64,000 nt of DNA from Pelagerythrobacter rhizovicinus. Its GTDB lineage: Bacteria; Pseudomonadota; Alphaproteobacteria; Sphingomonadales; Sphingomonadaceae. The notes beneath the pieces were generated by a model. The model ran no database searches and had not been told where the DNA came from. It saw only the letters and a program-made list of their open reading frames with translations. Where the stretch lies: contig NZ_SDPV01000001.1 in assembly GCF_004135625.1 (NCBI RefSeq), positions 310,001 through 374,000 of the forward strand, written 5' to 3'. Within the stretch, counting starts at the first letter, position 1. The number at the start of each line of letters is the position of its first letter. Below, piece after piece: positions 37,984 through 47,949 of this stretch. Both the position numbers and the translations under genes were made by a program.

Positions 37984-40900
37984 ATGCTTGGTTTCGATGC
38001 AGTCTCGAAGCAACAACGTGGTTCGCTGTTTGCCCAAAATTGGATTGCGGGAGGCGGGCATAGCGCTTCACAGCGGCGCCGGCTGATGTCCGTGCTGCGC
38101 ATGGCGCACCGCGTGCTCGGCATCGACCGCAAGAACCTCGGCGTGGGCGCCCTCGGCTTCGGCGGCGGCGCCCGCGCGGTAAGCGTCGGCACGCACGACG
38201 CGCTCGTGCCCGGCGCCGCGGCCACCGGCGGAGCGCGCGGTCTCCTGGCAGGCGTGGCAGTGCTGGCGCTGAGCGCCGCGTTCGCAACGCCCGCACTGGC
38301 GCAGAACTATCAGGCGGGCGGCGCCACGGCCACGGGTGGTGCCGACTCGGTCGCGATTGGTGCTGGCAGTCGAGCAACTCTACCAGCTGGTGGGACAGGC
38401 AGCGCCATTGCGATCGGCGCCGGGGCCACCGCGTCCAACACGGATAGCGGCGGGGTGAACCCAATCGCCATTGGCTCAAATACCCAGGCGACCGGCAATT
38501 CCGCTATCGCCATAGGCGGACTGTCGACCGCCACCGGATCCGCAGCGGTGACCTTGGGCGTGAATTCCCACGCGTCCGGCAACCAGGCTACGGCGTTGGG
38601 CCGGGCCACCAACGCTTACGGAGCGAACTCCACGGCGTTGGGCGCTTTGGCCACGGCGAACGGATTGCGCGGTATCGCAATCGGATCTTCGGCCACGCAG
38701 ACGGGGGTCGATTCCATTGCCCAAGGGACCAACGCCAATGCGGGGGCGCAGAATGCGCTCGCCATCGGCTTTCAGGCGGACGCCACCAGCTTGAACTCGA
38801 TCTATTTGGGTTCCCGTAGCGCTGCGGGAACTGGTGCGCTCGCTCAGGGCACGATCGCTATCGGTACGGATGTGACGGCATCCGGGCTCTATTCAATGGC
38901 CGTGGGCTTCAACGCGGTGTCGAGTGGCGACCGAGGCACCGCGGTAGGGTATAACGCCACGGCCAGCGGCCTGGAAGGAACAGCGCTCGGCTTGGGGACC
39001 GCAGCGACGGCCACCAATGCCGTCGCCGTCGGCAACCAGGTCAGGGCGGAGGGCACAGGCAGCATCGCCATTGCAGGCAACTCGGGCGTGATAATCGCTG
39101 TCGACGACGCGTCTACCAACGGCATCGCGATCGGCAATGCGGCGACAGTCGTCAACGCCTCCTCCGCCATTGCCCTTGGCACGCGGGCTGCGGTGTCGGG
39201 CGCGAATGCAGTTGCGGCGGGCACCGACACCACCGCGACCGCCTCCGGTGCGGCGGCCTATGGCTGGGAAGCCAGTGCCACCGGCGTCAACTCGACCGCA
39301 CTCGGCCGACTTGCAGCGGCGGGCGAGCAGAACGCGGTGGCGATCGGCGGCGCAGCTCGCGCCAGCGACCTGAACTCGATCGCCGTAGGGTTCTCCAGCC
39401 GGGCGATCGCCGCAGACACCGTCGCAATAGGCACGGGCGCCGTCGCGGACGCTGCGGAAGCCGTCGCCATCGGTAATGGCTCTACCGCCACGGGCGGCAA
39501 GGCCGTTGCGATCGGCTCCCAGAACGTCGCCAGCGGCAATGGCGCGGTGGCGATCGGAGATCCCAACACCGCCACTGGCGACGGCGCCGTGGCCCAAGGC
39601 ATGGACAACACCGCGACCGGCAACGGCTCGATCGCCGTGGGGAACACGAACATGGTCGGCGGCGGCGGCCAGAGCGTGAGCGTTGCCGGCACGGCCGCCC
39701 AGGGCGCGGTCGGCATCGGCTATCAGAACACCGTGGTGGGCCAGGGCAGCGTCGCCATCGGCAACATCAGCCAGGCCCTTGCCGCAGGTTCGCTCGCCTT
39801 CGGCGACGCGGCCGTGGCGAACAACGCGGGGGATGTTGCGCTGGGCTCGGGTTCGGTGACGGGGGCAGCGGTTGCGACCACCAGCACCACCATTCGCGGC
39901 ACCACCTACAATTTCGCGGGTACGACCCCGACCAGCGTGGTTTCGATCGGCGCCGCCGGTTCCGAACGCCAGCTCCAGAACGTCGCGGCGGGGCGGATCA
40001 GCAGTACCTCGACCGACGCAGTCAATGGCTCGCAGCTCTTCGCGACCAATCAGGCAATAGATGCGCTGGCGACTAGCATCTCAGGGGCGACGCCGCATTA
40101 TTGGAGCGTCAACGATGCCGGCAGCCCCAGCCCCAACTACAACAACGACGGCGCGACCGGTCTCAACGCCATCGCTGCGGGCGTCGGCGGCCGGGCGACG
40201 GCGATAAACTCCGTCTATCTTGGCGCACGCACCGCACCTGGAACGGGGGCTCTTGCGGAGAGCGCTATCGCTATCGGCACGGACGTGACGGCGTCGCATA
40301 TCGACACCATCGCGATTGGGCGCCAGAGCGTGGCGAGCCAGGCGGAAGCGGTTGCCGTAGGGCAACTAGCCCTGGCGAGCGGCGTCAACGCCATCGCAGT
40401 GGGGTCGTCCGCTACGGCCGCGGGCCAGAGTGCCATAGCACTAGGTGCCGGCTCCACGGCTACCAATATCAATGACACGGCTCTCGGCTTCGGGGCAGCG
40501 GCGACGGGCGGCAATGCCGTTGCGATCGGATATCAAGCACAATCACAGGGCGTGACCTCGGTTGCCATCGGTTGGCAGGCCGATGCAGCCCAGAACTACG
40601 GTGTCGCCGTCGGCAATGGCACTATCGCCGGGCTGTCAGGTGCAGCTTTCGGCGTCAATGCACACGCGTCGGGAGCTACATCGACCGCCTTGGGCGCCGG
40701 CGCGCAGTCGACCGGCGTCAACACGCTCGCAGCCGGCGCTGGCGCGACCGCCAATAATGACGACGCCATCGCGCTGGGCTCAGGGACAGTTGCAAACGGA
40801 CAGCAAACGGCCGCGATGGGGGCGGACGCATCAGCCCTGGGTTTCCAGACGGTCGCGATCGGAACCGGCAGCAGCACCGACGGCAATAGCGCCGTCGCCA

Positions 40901-43900
40901 TAGGAACCGGAGCCAACGCCACGAACTTCGCGAGCGTCGCGCTGGGCATGGACAGCGTCACGGACGGGAACAGCACGGTCTCGATCGGCAGGGCCGCGCA
41001 GTCCCATGGTTTCGAATCGATGGCCATGGGGGCGGAAAGTTCGGCCAATCTCGGCGGTACGGCAGTGGGCGCGCGGACCGTGGCTACGGGCGATCTTTCG
41101 ACCGCTGTGGGCCGGTCGGCAAGCGCGACGGCGGCCAACGCCACTGCGCTGGGCGTGCTCGCCGATGCCGGCGGAGAGAATGCAACCGCGATCGGCAGTG
41201 AAGCCAACGCTTCCGCTGTCAATGCGATCGCGATGGGCACCAACGCCACGGCCGACGCGGACGAAGCGGTAGCGCTCGGCACCAATGCGGTCGCGACCGG
41301 CGGCAAGGCAGTCTCGATCGGCTCCAACAACACCGCCTTTGGCGACGGCGCGGTCGCAATCGGCGATCCGAGCTATGCGAGCGGCACCGGCGCCTTCACC
41401 GGCGGCGCGGACAACATCGCCAATGCCGACGGCACGGCAACGGCCACCGCCGCCAACATGGCGAGCGGCGCGGTCGCGATCGGCAACAGCAATGTGGCGG
41501 TCGGCCAGGGCTCGGTCGCGCTGGGCAACGACAGCAGCGCGCTGGCGGCGGGCTCGCTTGCCTTCGGCGATACGGCCATTGCGAACAATGCAGGCGACGT
41601 AGCGCTCGGTTCGGGTTCGGTGACTTCGGCGGCAGTTCCGACCGCGAGCACGACCATTCGCGGCACGACCTACAATTTCGCCGGCAACAGCCCGACGAGC
41701 GTCGTCTCGATCGGCGCCGTCGGCTCCGAGCGCCAGCTCCAGAACGTCGCGGCGGGGCGGATCAGCAGCACTTCGACCGATGCGGTCAACGGCTCGCAGC
41801 TGTTCGCCGTGCAGGAGTCGGTACAGTCGCTGGTTGCCAGCGCGGCGACGCACTACTTCAGCGTCAACGACGACGGCATCGTGGGCGGCAACTACAACAA
41901 TGACGGGGCGATCGCGCCGAATTCCCTGGCGATAGGGGTGGATGCCAGCGCGCAGAAGGCGAACAGCCTGGCGATCGGCCCTGGCGCCACCGTCACTTCC
42001 GCAACCGGAACCGGTATCGAGGGGGACATCGCGATCGGTTCCGCCGCCCAGGCGTTCGGATCGGGCAACAGCACCGTGATCGGCGCCAACGCAGCGGCCG
42101 GTGTCCTCGGTGACTTTACTGGCCAGTCGAACATGACGGTGATCGGGTCGGCGGCCTTCGCCCGATCGGCGGGCGCCACTGCCATCGGACATGGAGCGGA
42201 TGCCTTGGGCAACTCCTCCGTCGCGCTCGGCCTCAATGCAACGGCGGGCGTTGGTCCGGGCAACGGCATTTACGCGATCGCGATCGGCTCCGGCCCGACC
42301 ACTGGCCTCGGCGCGACCGCGCGCGGGAGCTTCTCGATCGCGATCGGCGGTGGCATACCCGGCGGCGCCAGCGCCCCTTCGTCCGCTTCCGGCATCATGG
42401 CCATTGCCATCGGGACCGGGGCGAGCGCCAATTTCGCGCGGACCGTTGCGCTCGGCCCGAGTGCCGTCTCCGGAAGCGTATCGTCGGTCGCTATCGGCGA
42501 CACGGCGAGGACCGGGGCGACCGGCCGCAACGTTGCCATCGGCAACCTCAGTACGGCCAATTCCTCCACGGCGGCTGGCGGCGCGGTGGCGATCGGGCGC
42601 TCCAACACCGCGTTCGGTGACGGCGCGGTGTCGATCGGCGACCCAAGCTACGCCAGCGGCACCGGCGCCTTCACGGGCGGTGCGAACAATATCGCCAATG
42701 CGGACGGCACGGCCACTGCCACTGCCGCCAACATGGCCGACGGCGCGGTCGCGATCGGCAACAGCAATGTGGCGGTCGGGCAGGGCTCGGTCGCGCTGGG
42801 CAACGACAGCAGCGCGTTGGCCGCGGGCTCGCTTGCCTTCGGTGATACCGCCGTTGCCAACAATGCCGGCGACGTGGCGCTGGGCTCCGGCTCGGTGACC
42901 GATGCGGCGGTGGCGACCACCGGCACGACGATCGACGGCACGAACTACGCCTTTGCCGGCACGACGCCGACCTCGACGGTCAGCGTGGGCGCGGCCGGGG
43001 CGGAGCGGACCGTGACCAACGTCGCGGCGGGCCGCATCGATGCGGCCTCGACCGACGCGATCAACGGCTCGCAGCTCTACGCCACCAACCAGGCTATCGA
43101 GGCCGTGGCGACGACCGCCGGCATGGGCTGGAACGTCCAGACCAATGGCGACGCCGCGACCAATGTCGCCCCGGGCGACACGGTCCAGTTCGTCGACGGG
43201 CAGAACATCGAGGTGACCCGCACCGGCACCGACATCACCATTGCGACCAGCGCGGACCTCGTTGCCGACAGCGTCACTCTGGCGAGCGGTCAGGTGCTCG
43301 ACGCCGCCGGTCTCGACATGGCCAATACGACGATCACCAACCTGGCCGACGGCGAGGTCAGCGCGACCTCGAGCGAAGCGGTGAACGGCTCGCAGCTCTT
43401 CGCGACGAACCAGCAGGTCGATCAGAACACCACCAATATCGCCAACAACACGACGGCGATCACCAACCTCGGCGACACGATCACCGACATCAACAACGGC
43501 GCCGGCATCAAGTACTTCCACGCCAACTCGACCGAGGCGGACTCGCAGGCGCTCGGCACGAACTCGGTGGCGATCGGCCCGAATGCCGTTGCCAACAATA
43601 CGGGTGACGTGGCGCTTGGCTCCGGCTCCACGACCGAGGCGGCCGTGGGAACTACCGGCACGACGATCGGCGGCAATGCCTACGCCTTTGCAGGTACTGC
43701 GCCGACGAGCACGGTCAGCGTCGGCGCGGCTGGTGCCGAGCGGACGATCACCAATGTTGCGGCAGGCCGCCTGAGCGCGACCTCGACGGACGCGGTGAAC
43801 GGTTCGCAGCTCTTCGCGACGAACCAGCAGGTCGATCAGAACGCGACGGATATCGACAATCTCGACGGCCGCGTGACGACGGTGGAAGGCGACATCGCCA

Positions 43901-46860
43901 ATCTCGGCGACACCATCACCGACATCAACAACGGTGCCGGCATCAAGTACTTCCACGCCAACTCGACCGAAGCGGACTCGCAGGCGCTCGGCACCAACTC
44001 GGTGGCGATCGGTCCGAACGCCGTCGCGAACAACACGGGTGACGTTGCGCTGGGCTCCGGCTCCACGACCGAGGCGGCCGTGGGAACTACCGGCACGACG
44101 ATCGGTGGCAATGCCTACGCCTTCGCAGGTACGGCGCCGACGAGCACGGTCAGCGTCGGCAGCGCCGGGGCGGAGCGGACGGTCACCCACGTTGCGGCGG
44201 GGCGTCTGAGCGCGACGTCGACGGACGCGGTGAACGGTTCGCAGCTCTTCGCGACCAACCAGCAGGTCGATCAGAACGCGACCGACATCGACAACCTCGA
44301 TGGCCGCGTGACGACGGTCGAAGGCGACATCGCCAATCTCGGCGACACGATCACCGACATCAACAACGGCGCGGGGATCAAGTACTTCCACGCCAACTCG
44401 ACCGAAGCGGACTCGCAGGCGCTCGGCACCAACTCGGTGGCGATCGGCCCGAATGCCGTTGCCAACAATACGGGTGACGTGGCGCTTGGCTCGGGTTCCA
44501 CTACGGATGCGGCCGTGGGAACTACCGGCGCAACGATCGGCGGCAATGCCTACGCCTTTGCAGGTACTGCGCCGACGAGCACGGTCAGTGTCGGCGCCGC
44601 TGGCGCCGAGCGGACGATCACCCACGTTGCGGCGGGGCGCCTGAGCGCGACCTCGACCGACGCGGTCAACGGCTCGCAGCTCTTCGCGACCAACCAGCAG
44701 GTCGATCAGAACGCGACCGACATCGACAACCTCGACGGCCGCGTGACCACGGTGGAAGGCGACGTCGCCAATCTCGACGGCCGCGTGACCACAGTCGAAG
44801 GTGACGTTGCCAACCTGGGCGACACGATCACCGAGATCGCGGGCGACACCTCCGACGCTTACACCGATGCAAACGGCAAGGGCCTTCGCTATGCCCGCAC
44901 CAACGAGGCCGGACTCGCGGAGGCGGACGCCTTCGCTCAGGGGATCGGCTCGACCGCGCTCGGCTATCAGGCAAGTGCAACCGCTGCAGACGCAGTGGCG
45001 CTGGGCCGCGATGCCCAGGCGAGCGTCGACGGATCGCTGGCGCTGGGCTCCGGCTCCGTCGCAGATCGTCCCGTGGCGCCTGCGACTGGCCAGCTTGCAG
45101 CCGGCGCGGTGAACATCGAGTACAACACGACCGACAAGACGCTTCTTGGCGCCGTGTCGGTGGGGAACGACACGTCCTATCGTCAGATCACGAATGTGGC
45201 TGACGGGACCAGCGCGCAGGATGCGGTGACGATCCGGCAGCTTCAGGGAGCCATCGCCTCGGTCGCGACCACACCGACGAAGTACTTCCATGCCAACTCG
45301 GACGAACCGGACTCGCTCGCCGTGGGCGAAGACTCCATCGCCGTCGGCCCTGAGACCGTGGTCAACGCCGACAACGGCATCGGCATCGGCAACGGCGCGG
45401 TCGTCGACCAGATCGCACCGGGCGGAACCGCCATCGGCCAGGGCGCGCATGTCATGCTCGCCGATGGCCTGGCGTTCGGCACGCAGGCGGTGTCGGCTGC
45501 CATCCAGGGCGTGGCGATCGGCGCGGGTGCGAGGGTCGATCATGGCGCGAGCGTTGCGCTCGGGTCGAACTCGGTGACCAGCGTGGGCGCCCAGACGGGT
45601 TACACCGGCTACGGGCTTGCCGCTCCGCAGAATTCCGCGGGCGAGGTCTCGGTCGGCAGCGCCGGCGCCGAACGCCAGATCACCAACGTCGCAGCCGGTT
45701 CGGCGCCGACCGACGCGGTGAACGTCAGCCAGCTCGAGGCCGTCGAGCAGAACTTGGGCACTCAGATCACAGATCTCGACGACCGGGTGACCAATGTCGA
45801 AGGCGATGTGGCCAATCTCGATGGCCGGATGACCAACGTCGAGGGCGACGTCGCGAACATCGACAACCGGGTGACGACGGTCGAAGGCGACGTTGCCAAC
45901 CTCGACAACCGGGTGACCGATATCGAGGGCAGCATCAGCACCGTCGAGAACAATGTCTCCAATCTCGGCGAAAGCGTGGCGGAGGGCCTTGGCGGAAACT
46001 CGAGCTACGATCCGACCACTGGCACGATCACCACGGAACTGAACGTCGCCGGCAACAGCTACAACAACGTCAATGATGCGCTGGATGCGGTCAGTCAGAC
46101 CGCAAGCGCGGGCTGGAACATCCAGGCCGACGGCGGTCCGTCGACCAATATCGGCTCGAACGGCACGCTGAACGTGGCTGCCGGCTCGAACACGGTCGTG
46201 ACGCTGAACGGCAACGAGCTCGAGATCGGCGTGGTGGACAACCCCACCTTCTCCGGCATGGTGACGGCCAACGGCGGCCTCGCCGTCGGTGCGAACACGA
46301 GCGTCGATATGGGCGGAAATGTCGTCCAGAACGTCGCCGCGGGTGCGGTCAACGCCACTTCGACCGATGCCGTGAACGGCTCGCAGCTCTACGAAGTGCA
46401 GCAAGTCGCCAACAACTCGGTCCAGTACGACGCCGACGGCGACTCGGTGACGTTCAATCCGGGAGGATCTGCGACGCGGCTTCAAAATGTGGCCGCAGGT
46501 GTGGCACCGACAGACGCGGTCAACGTCCAGCAGCTCAACGACGGACTTGCAGGCGCGGTGAAGGAAGCGAACGCCTACACCGACTCGCGGCTTGCGGGGA
46601 TCGACTACGATATCCGCAACCTGCGCGAGGACGCCAACGCCGGCGTTGCCGGTGCGCTGGCGGCGGCCGGTCTTCCGCAGGCGTTCGAGCCGGGCCGCGG
46701 GATGCTCTCCTTCGGCGCCGGCACGTACCAGGGGCAGTCGGCGTTTGCGATCGGGCTGTCGCGGGTGCTCGATGACGGCAAGACCGTCATCAAGGCGGGC
46801 GCCACTTACGACACGCAGGAACGCGCGGGTGCCAACGTCGGCGTCGGCTTCCAGTTCTGA
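37984..46860 (+). CDS. Giant YadA-like trimeric autotransporter adhesin (type Vc)
   Basis: The product is about 2,958 residues. Residues 1-107 are a long extended signal region ending ...AAFATPALAQN. A very long passenger of YadA/Hep_Hag head repeats (SVAIGxxAxAxGxxAxALG) follows, interrupted by necks of the type NVAAGRISSTSTDAVNGSQL at least ten times. Stalk segments contain coiled coils with repeated LDGRVTTVEGDVAN, and include three 145-residue units. The C-terminal 70 residues form the YadA membrane anchor (AAAGLPQAFEPGRGMLSFGA ... ending GVGFQF). Three such chains should form one fibre on the cell surface. ATG 37984 has AGGGGA seven bases upstream. BamE-like and Skp-like genes follow directly. 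Confidence 0.96.
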   Translation: MLGFDAVSKQQRGSLFAQNWIAGGGHSASQRRRLMSVLRMAHRVLGIDRKNLGVGALGFGGGARAVSVGTHDALVPGAAATGGARGLLAGVAVLALSAAFATPALAQNYQAGGATATGGADSVAIGAGSRATLPAGGTGSAIAIGAGATASNTDSGGVNPIAIGSNTQATGNSAIAIGGLSTATGSAAVTLGVNSHASGNQATALGRATNAYGANSTALGALATANGLRGIAIGSSATQTGVDSIAQGTNANAGAQNALAIGFQADATSLNSIYLGSRSAAGTGALAQGTIAIGTDVTASGLYSMAVGFNAVSSGDRGTAVGYNATASGLEGTALGLGTAATATNAVAVGNQVRAEGTGSIAIAGNSGVIIAVDDASTNGIAIGNAATVVNASSAIALGTRAAVSGANAVAAGTDTTATASGAAAYGWEASATGVNSTALGRLAAAGEQNAVAIGGAARASDLNSIAVGFSSRAIAADTVAIGTGAVADAAEAVAIGNGSTATGGKAVAIGSQNVASGNGAVAIGDPNTATGDGAVAQGMDNTATGNGSIAVGNTNMVGGGGQSVSVAGTAAQGAVGIGYQNTVVGQGSVAIGNISQALAAGSLAFGDAAVANNAGDVALGSGSVTGAAVATTSTTIRGTTYNFAGTTPTSVVSIGAAGSERQLQNVAAGRISSTSTDAVNGSQLFATNQAIDALATSISGATPHYWSVNDAGSPSPNYNNDGATGLNAIAAGVGGRATAINSVYLGARTAPGTGALAESAIAIGTDVTASHIDTIAIGRQSVASQAEAVAVGQLALASGVNAIAVGSSATAAGQSAIALGAGSTATNINDTALGFGAAATGGNAVAIGYQAQSQGVTSVAIGWQADAAQNYGVAVGNGTIAGLSGAAFGVNAHASGATSTALGAGAQSTGVNTLAAGAGATANNDDAIALGSGTVANGQQTAAMGADASALGFQTVAIGTGSSTDGNSAVAIGTGANATNFASVALGMDSVTDGNSTVSIGRAAQSHGFESMAMGAESSANLGGTAVGARTVATGDLSTAVGRSASATAANATALGVLADAGGENATAIGSEANASAVNAIAMGTNATADADEAVALGTNAVATGGKAVSIGSNNTAFGDGAVAIGDPSYASGTGAFTGGADNIANADGTATATAANMASGAVAIGNSNVAVGQGSVALGNDSSALAAGSLAFGDTAIANNAGDVALGSGSVTSAAVPTASTTIRGTTYNFAGNSPTSVVSIGAVGSERQLQNVAAGRISSTSTDAVNGSQLFAVQESVQSLVASAATHYFSVNDDGIVGGNYNNDGAIAPNSLAIGVDASAQKANSLAIGPGATVTSATGTGIEGDIAIGSAAQAFGSGNSTVIGANAAAGVLGDFTGQSNMTVIGSAAFARSAGATAIGHGADALGNSSVALGLNATAGVGPGNGIYAIAIGSGPTTGLGATARGSFSIAIGGGIPGGASAPSSASGIMAIAIGTGASANFARTVALGPSAVSGSVSSVAIGDTARTGATGRNVAIGNLSTANSSTAAGGAVAIGRSNTAFGDGAVSIGDPSYASGTGAFTGGANNIANADGTATATAANMADGAVAIGNSNVAVGQGSVALGNDSSALAAGSLAFGDTAVANNAGDVALGSGSVTDAAVATTGTTIDGTNYAFAGTTPTSTVSVGAAGAERTVTNVAAGRIDAASTDAINGSQLYATNQAIEAVATTAGMGWNVQTNGDAATNVAPGDTVQFVDGQNIEVTRTGTDITIATSADLVADSVTLASGQVLDAAGLDMANTTITNLADGEVSATSSEAVNGSQLFATNQQVDQNTTNIANNTTAITNLGDTITDINNGAGIKYFHANSTEADSQALGTNSVAIGPNAVANNTGDVALGSGSTTEAAVGTTGTTIGGNAYAFAGTAPTSTVSVGAAGAERTITNVAAGRLSATSTDAVNGSQLFATNQQVDQNATDIDNLDGRVTTVEGDIANLGDTITDINNGAGIKYFHANSTEADSQALGTNSVAIGPNAVANNTGDVALGSGSTTEAAVGTTGTTIGGNAYAFAGTAPTSTVSVGSAGAERTVTHVAAGRLSATSTDAVNGSQLFATNQQVDQNATDIDNLDGRVTTVEGDIANLGDTITDINNGAGIKYFHANSTEADSQALGTNSVAIGPNAVANNTGDVALGSGSTTDAAVGTTGATIGGNAYAFAGTAPTSTVSVGAAGAERTITHVAAGRLSATSTDAVNGSQLFATNQQVDQNATDIDNLDGRVTTVEGDVANLDGRVTTVEGDVANLGDTITEIAGDTSDAYTDANGKGLRYARTNEAGLAEADAFAQGIGSTALGYQASATAADAVALGRDAQASVDGSLALGSGSVADRPVAPATGQLAAGAVNIEYNTTDKTLLGAVSVGNDTSYRQITNVADGTSAQDAVTIRQLQGAIASVATTPTKYFHANSDEPDSLAVGEDSIAVGPETVVNADNGIGIGNGAVVDQIAPGGTAIGQGAHVMLADGLAFGTQAVSAAIQGVAIGAGARVDHGASVALGSNSVTSVGAQTGYTGYGLAAPQNSAGEVSVGSAGAERQITNVAAGSAPTDAVNVSQLEAVEQNLGTQITDLDDRVTNVEGDVANLDGRMTNVEGDVANIDNRVTTVEGDVANLDNRVTDIEGSISTVENNVSNLGESVAEGLGGNSSYDPTTGTITTELNVAGNSYNNVNDALDAVSQTASAGWNIQADGGPSTNIGSNGTLNVAAGSNTVVTLNGNELEIGVVDNPTFSGMVTANGGLAVGANTSVDMGGNVVQNVAAGAVNATSTDAVNGSQLYEVQQVANNSVQYDADGDSVTFNPGGSATRLQNVAAGVAPTDAVNVQQLNDGLAGAVKEANAYTDSRLAGIDYDIRNLREDANAGVAGALAAAGLPQAFEPGRGMLSFGAGTYQGQSAFAIGLSRVLDDGKTVIKAGATYDTQERAGANVGVGFQF
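41304..43110 (+). repeat. Duplicated head-plus-neck cassette in the autotransporter passenger
   Basis: A segment encoding FGDGAVAIGDPSYASGTGAF, then NSNVAVGQGSVALGNDSSAL, LAFGDTA and a neck occurs at about 41330-41830 and again at about 42600-43110, an offset of about 1,275 bases. A more diverged version lies at 39480-40060. Long stretches between the first two are nearly identical at DNA level, implying internal duplication or conversion. Confidence 0.75.
43471..44775 (+). repeat. Three tandem 435-bp stalk repeats in the autotransporter
   Basis: The sequence encoding GDTITDINNGAGIKYFHANS begins at 43471, 43906 and 44341, an exact 435-base (145-residue) period. Each unit runs from this stalk/head junction through a short head, a neck and an LDGRVTTVEGD coiled-coil segment. 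After the third unit the coiled-coil segment is itself doubled (42 extra bases) before the next, diverged head. Confidence 0.92.
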
Positions 46861-46891
46861 TCCGTTCAAATTGCTCGACAGGAGGGCACAT

Positions 46892-47323
46892 ATGAAAGCC
46901 AGACTTCTCGCGCTTCCGCTGATCGCCGCGACTTCGATCGGCACCGTGGCCGCCGCACAGGAGGCCGCGGAAACCGGCCCCGCGACTTACGTCGCGACGG
47001 TCGATCCCGGGACCTTCAAACGCGCGCCGCTGGAGGAGAAGAAGACCGGTGTGACGGCCGACCCGGCAGCGGTACGGATGATCGTGCCGGGGCTGGAGAA
47101 GTTCAGCATCTACCGGCTGATCGGTCCGCCGCATTTCGGCGAAGGCATTACGCGGCGGTGGAACTACGTGCTGTTCCTCCCGCTGGCGCCGGGAAGCACC
47201 GAGCGGGCACGCTGCCGGATGGAAATCCGCTTCGAAAAGCCCGAGGGCCGCTACCACGTCGTCGTGTCCGAAGTGGTCTGGCAGGACCAGGCCTGCGCGG
47301 ACCGGGTTGCGGCGGCAGGCTGA
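46892..47323 (+). CDS. BamE-like (SmpA/OmlA fold) periplasmic protein
   Basis: The 143-residue product has a cleavable-looking signal peptide (MKARLLALPLIAATSIGTVA). Its mature domain has the SmpA/OmlA-type pattern, with helix segment PGLEKFSIYRLIGPP and turn HFGEGITRRWNYVLFLP, as in BamE, the small subunit of the beta-barrel assembly machine. Unlike housekeeping BamE it lacks a lipobox cysteine, so it would be soluble in the periplasm. Two cysteines (RARCRM and DQACAD) could form a disulfide. ATG 46892 has AGGAGGG 6-12 bases upstream. Its place 31 bases after the autotransporter gene suggests a dedicated role in inserting or folding that adhesin. Confidence 0.72.
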   Translation: MKARLLALPLIAATSIGTVAAAQEAAETGPATYVATVDPGTFKRAPLEEKKTGVTADPAAVRMIVPGLEKFSIYRLIGPPHFGEGITRRWNYVLFLPLAPGSTERARCRMEIRFEKPEGRYHVVVSEVVWQDQACADRVAAAG

Positions 47324-47341
47324 TTGAGGGAGAGGGCGGTC

Positions 47342-47872
47342 ATGCGATCCTTCACTCTCTCCGCCGCCCTCGTCCTCACCTGCGTCGCAAGCCCCGCGGC
47401 AGCCCAGACGTTCGGGCCGCCGATCGCGGGGCTATGCCTCCTCTCGCGCGATGGCGCGATCAGCGCTTCGCGCGCCGGGCAGTCGCTGCAGGGGCAGTTA
47501 CAGCAACTGCAGTCCTCGCTGTCGGGCGAACTGGCGCAGCGGCGCGGCGCGATCGAGCAGCAACAGCGCGCGCTGGCGGCGCGGCAGAACGCCACCGCGC
47601 CGATCGAGTACCAGCGCCAGCAGGCCGCTCTTGCCCAGCAGTTGCAGGTCCTGGACCAGCAGCAGAACGCCCGCTTCATCGCCGCCCAGCAACGCGGTCA
47701 GCAGCAGATCGATCAGGCGCTCGGCACCGCGCTGGGCCGCGTCGTCAGCCGCAACGCCTGCAGCGTCGTGATGGAGCGAGACAACTCCTACGGCTGGAAC
47801 AACGCGATGGACATCACCCCGGCGGTTGCCCGCGAGATGGACGGGATTCTGCAAGCGGTGACGCTGCGCTGA
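47342..47872 (+). CDS. Skp/OmpH-family periplasmic chaperone
   Basis: The 176-residue product has a signal peptide (SAALVLTCVASPAAAQ) and then the OmpH/Skp layout. A short strand (AGLCLLSRDGAISAS) precedes a long Gln-rich helical hairpin of about 90 residues (LQGQLQQLQSSLSGELAQRR ... FIAAQQRGQQQID), and a closing strand NACSVVMERDN completes the body. Skp trimers hold unfolded outer-membrane proteins in the periplasm. ATG 47342 is preceded by a purine-rich GAGGGAGAGG. It is the last gene of the autotransporter operon, 18 bases after the BamE-like gene, and so is probably dedicated to this adhesin. Confidence 0.82.
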   Translation: MRSFTLSAALVLTCVASPAAAQTFGPPIAGLCLLSRDGAISASRAGQSLQGQLQQLQSSLSGELAQRRGAIEQQQRALAARQNATAPIEYQRQQAALAQQLQVLDQQQNARFIAAQQRGQQQIDQALGTALGRVVSRNACSVVMERDNSYGWNNAMDITPAVAREMDGILQAVTLR

Positions 47873-47949
47873 GGGGCGGCAACTGACGATGGCATTCCTT
47901 CGGCGGCCTGGGGCGGCGGCTGTCGACGGAAGAGCCGGCGAACCCTGGG

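Noticed and set aside
40831-46944. A 2,037-residue minus-strand open frame inside the autotransporter
   Set aside because: This is the same codon-bias effect: the translation is Arg/Asp/His-rich with no motifs, while the plus frame has YadA heads, necks and anchor.
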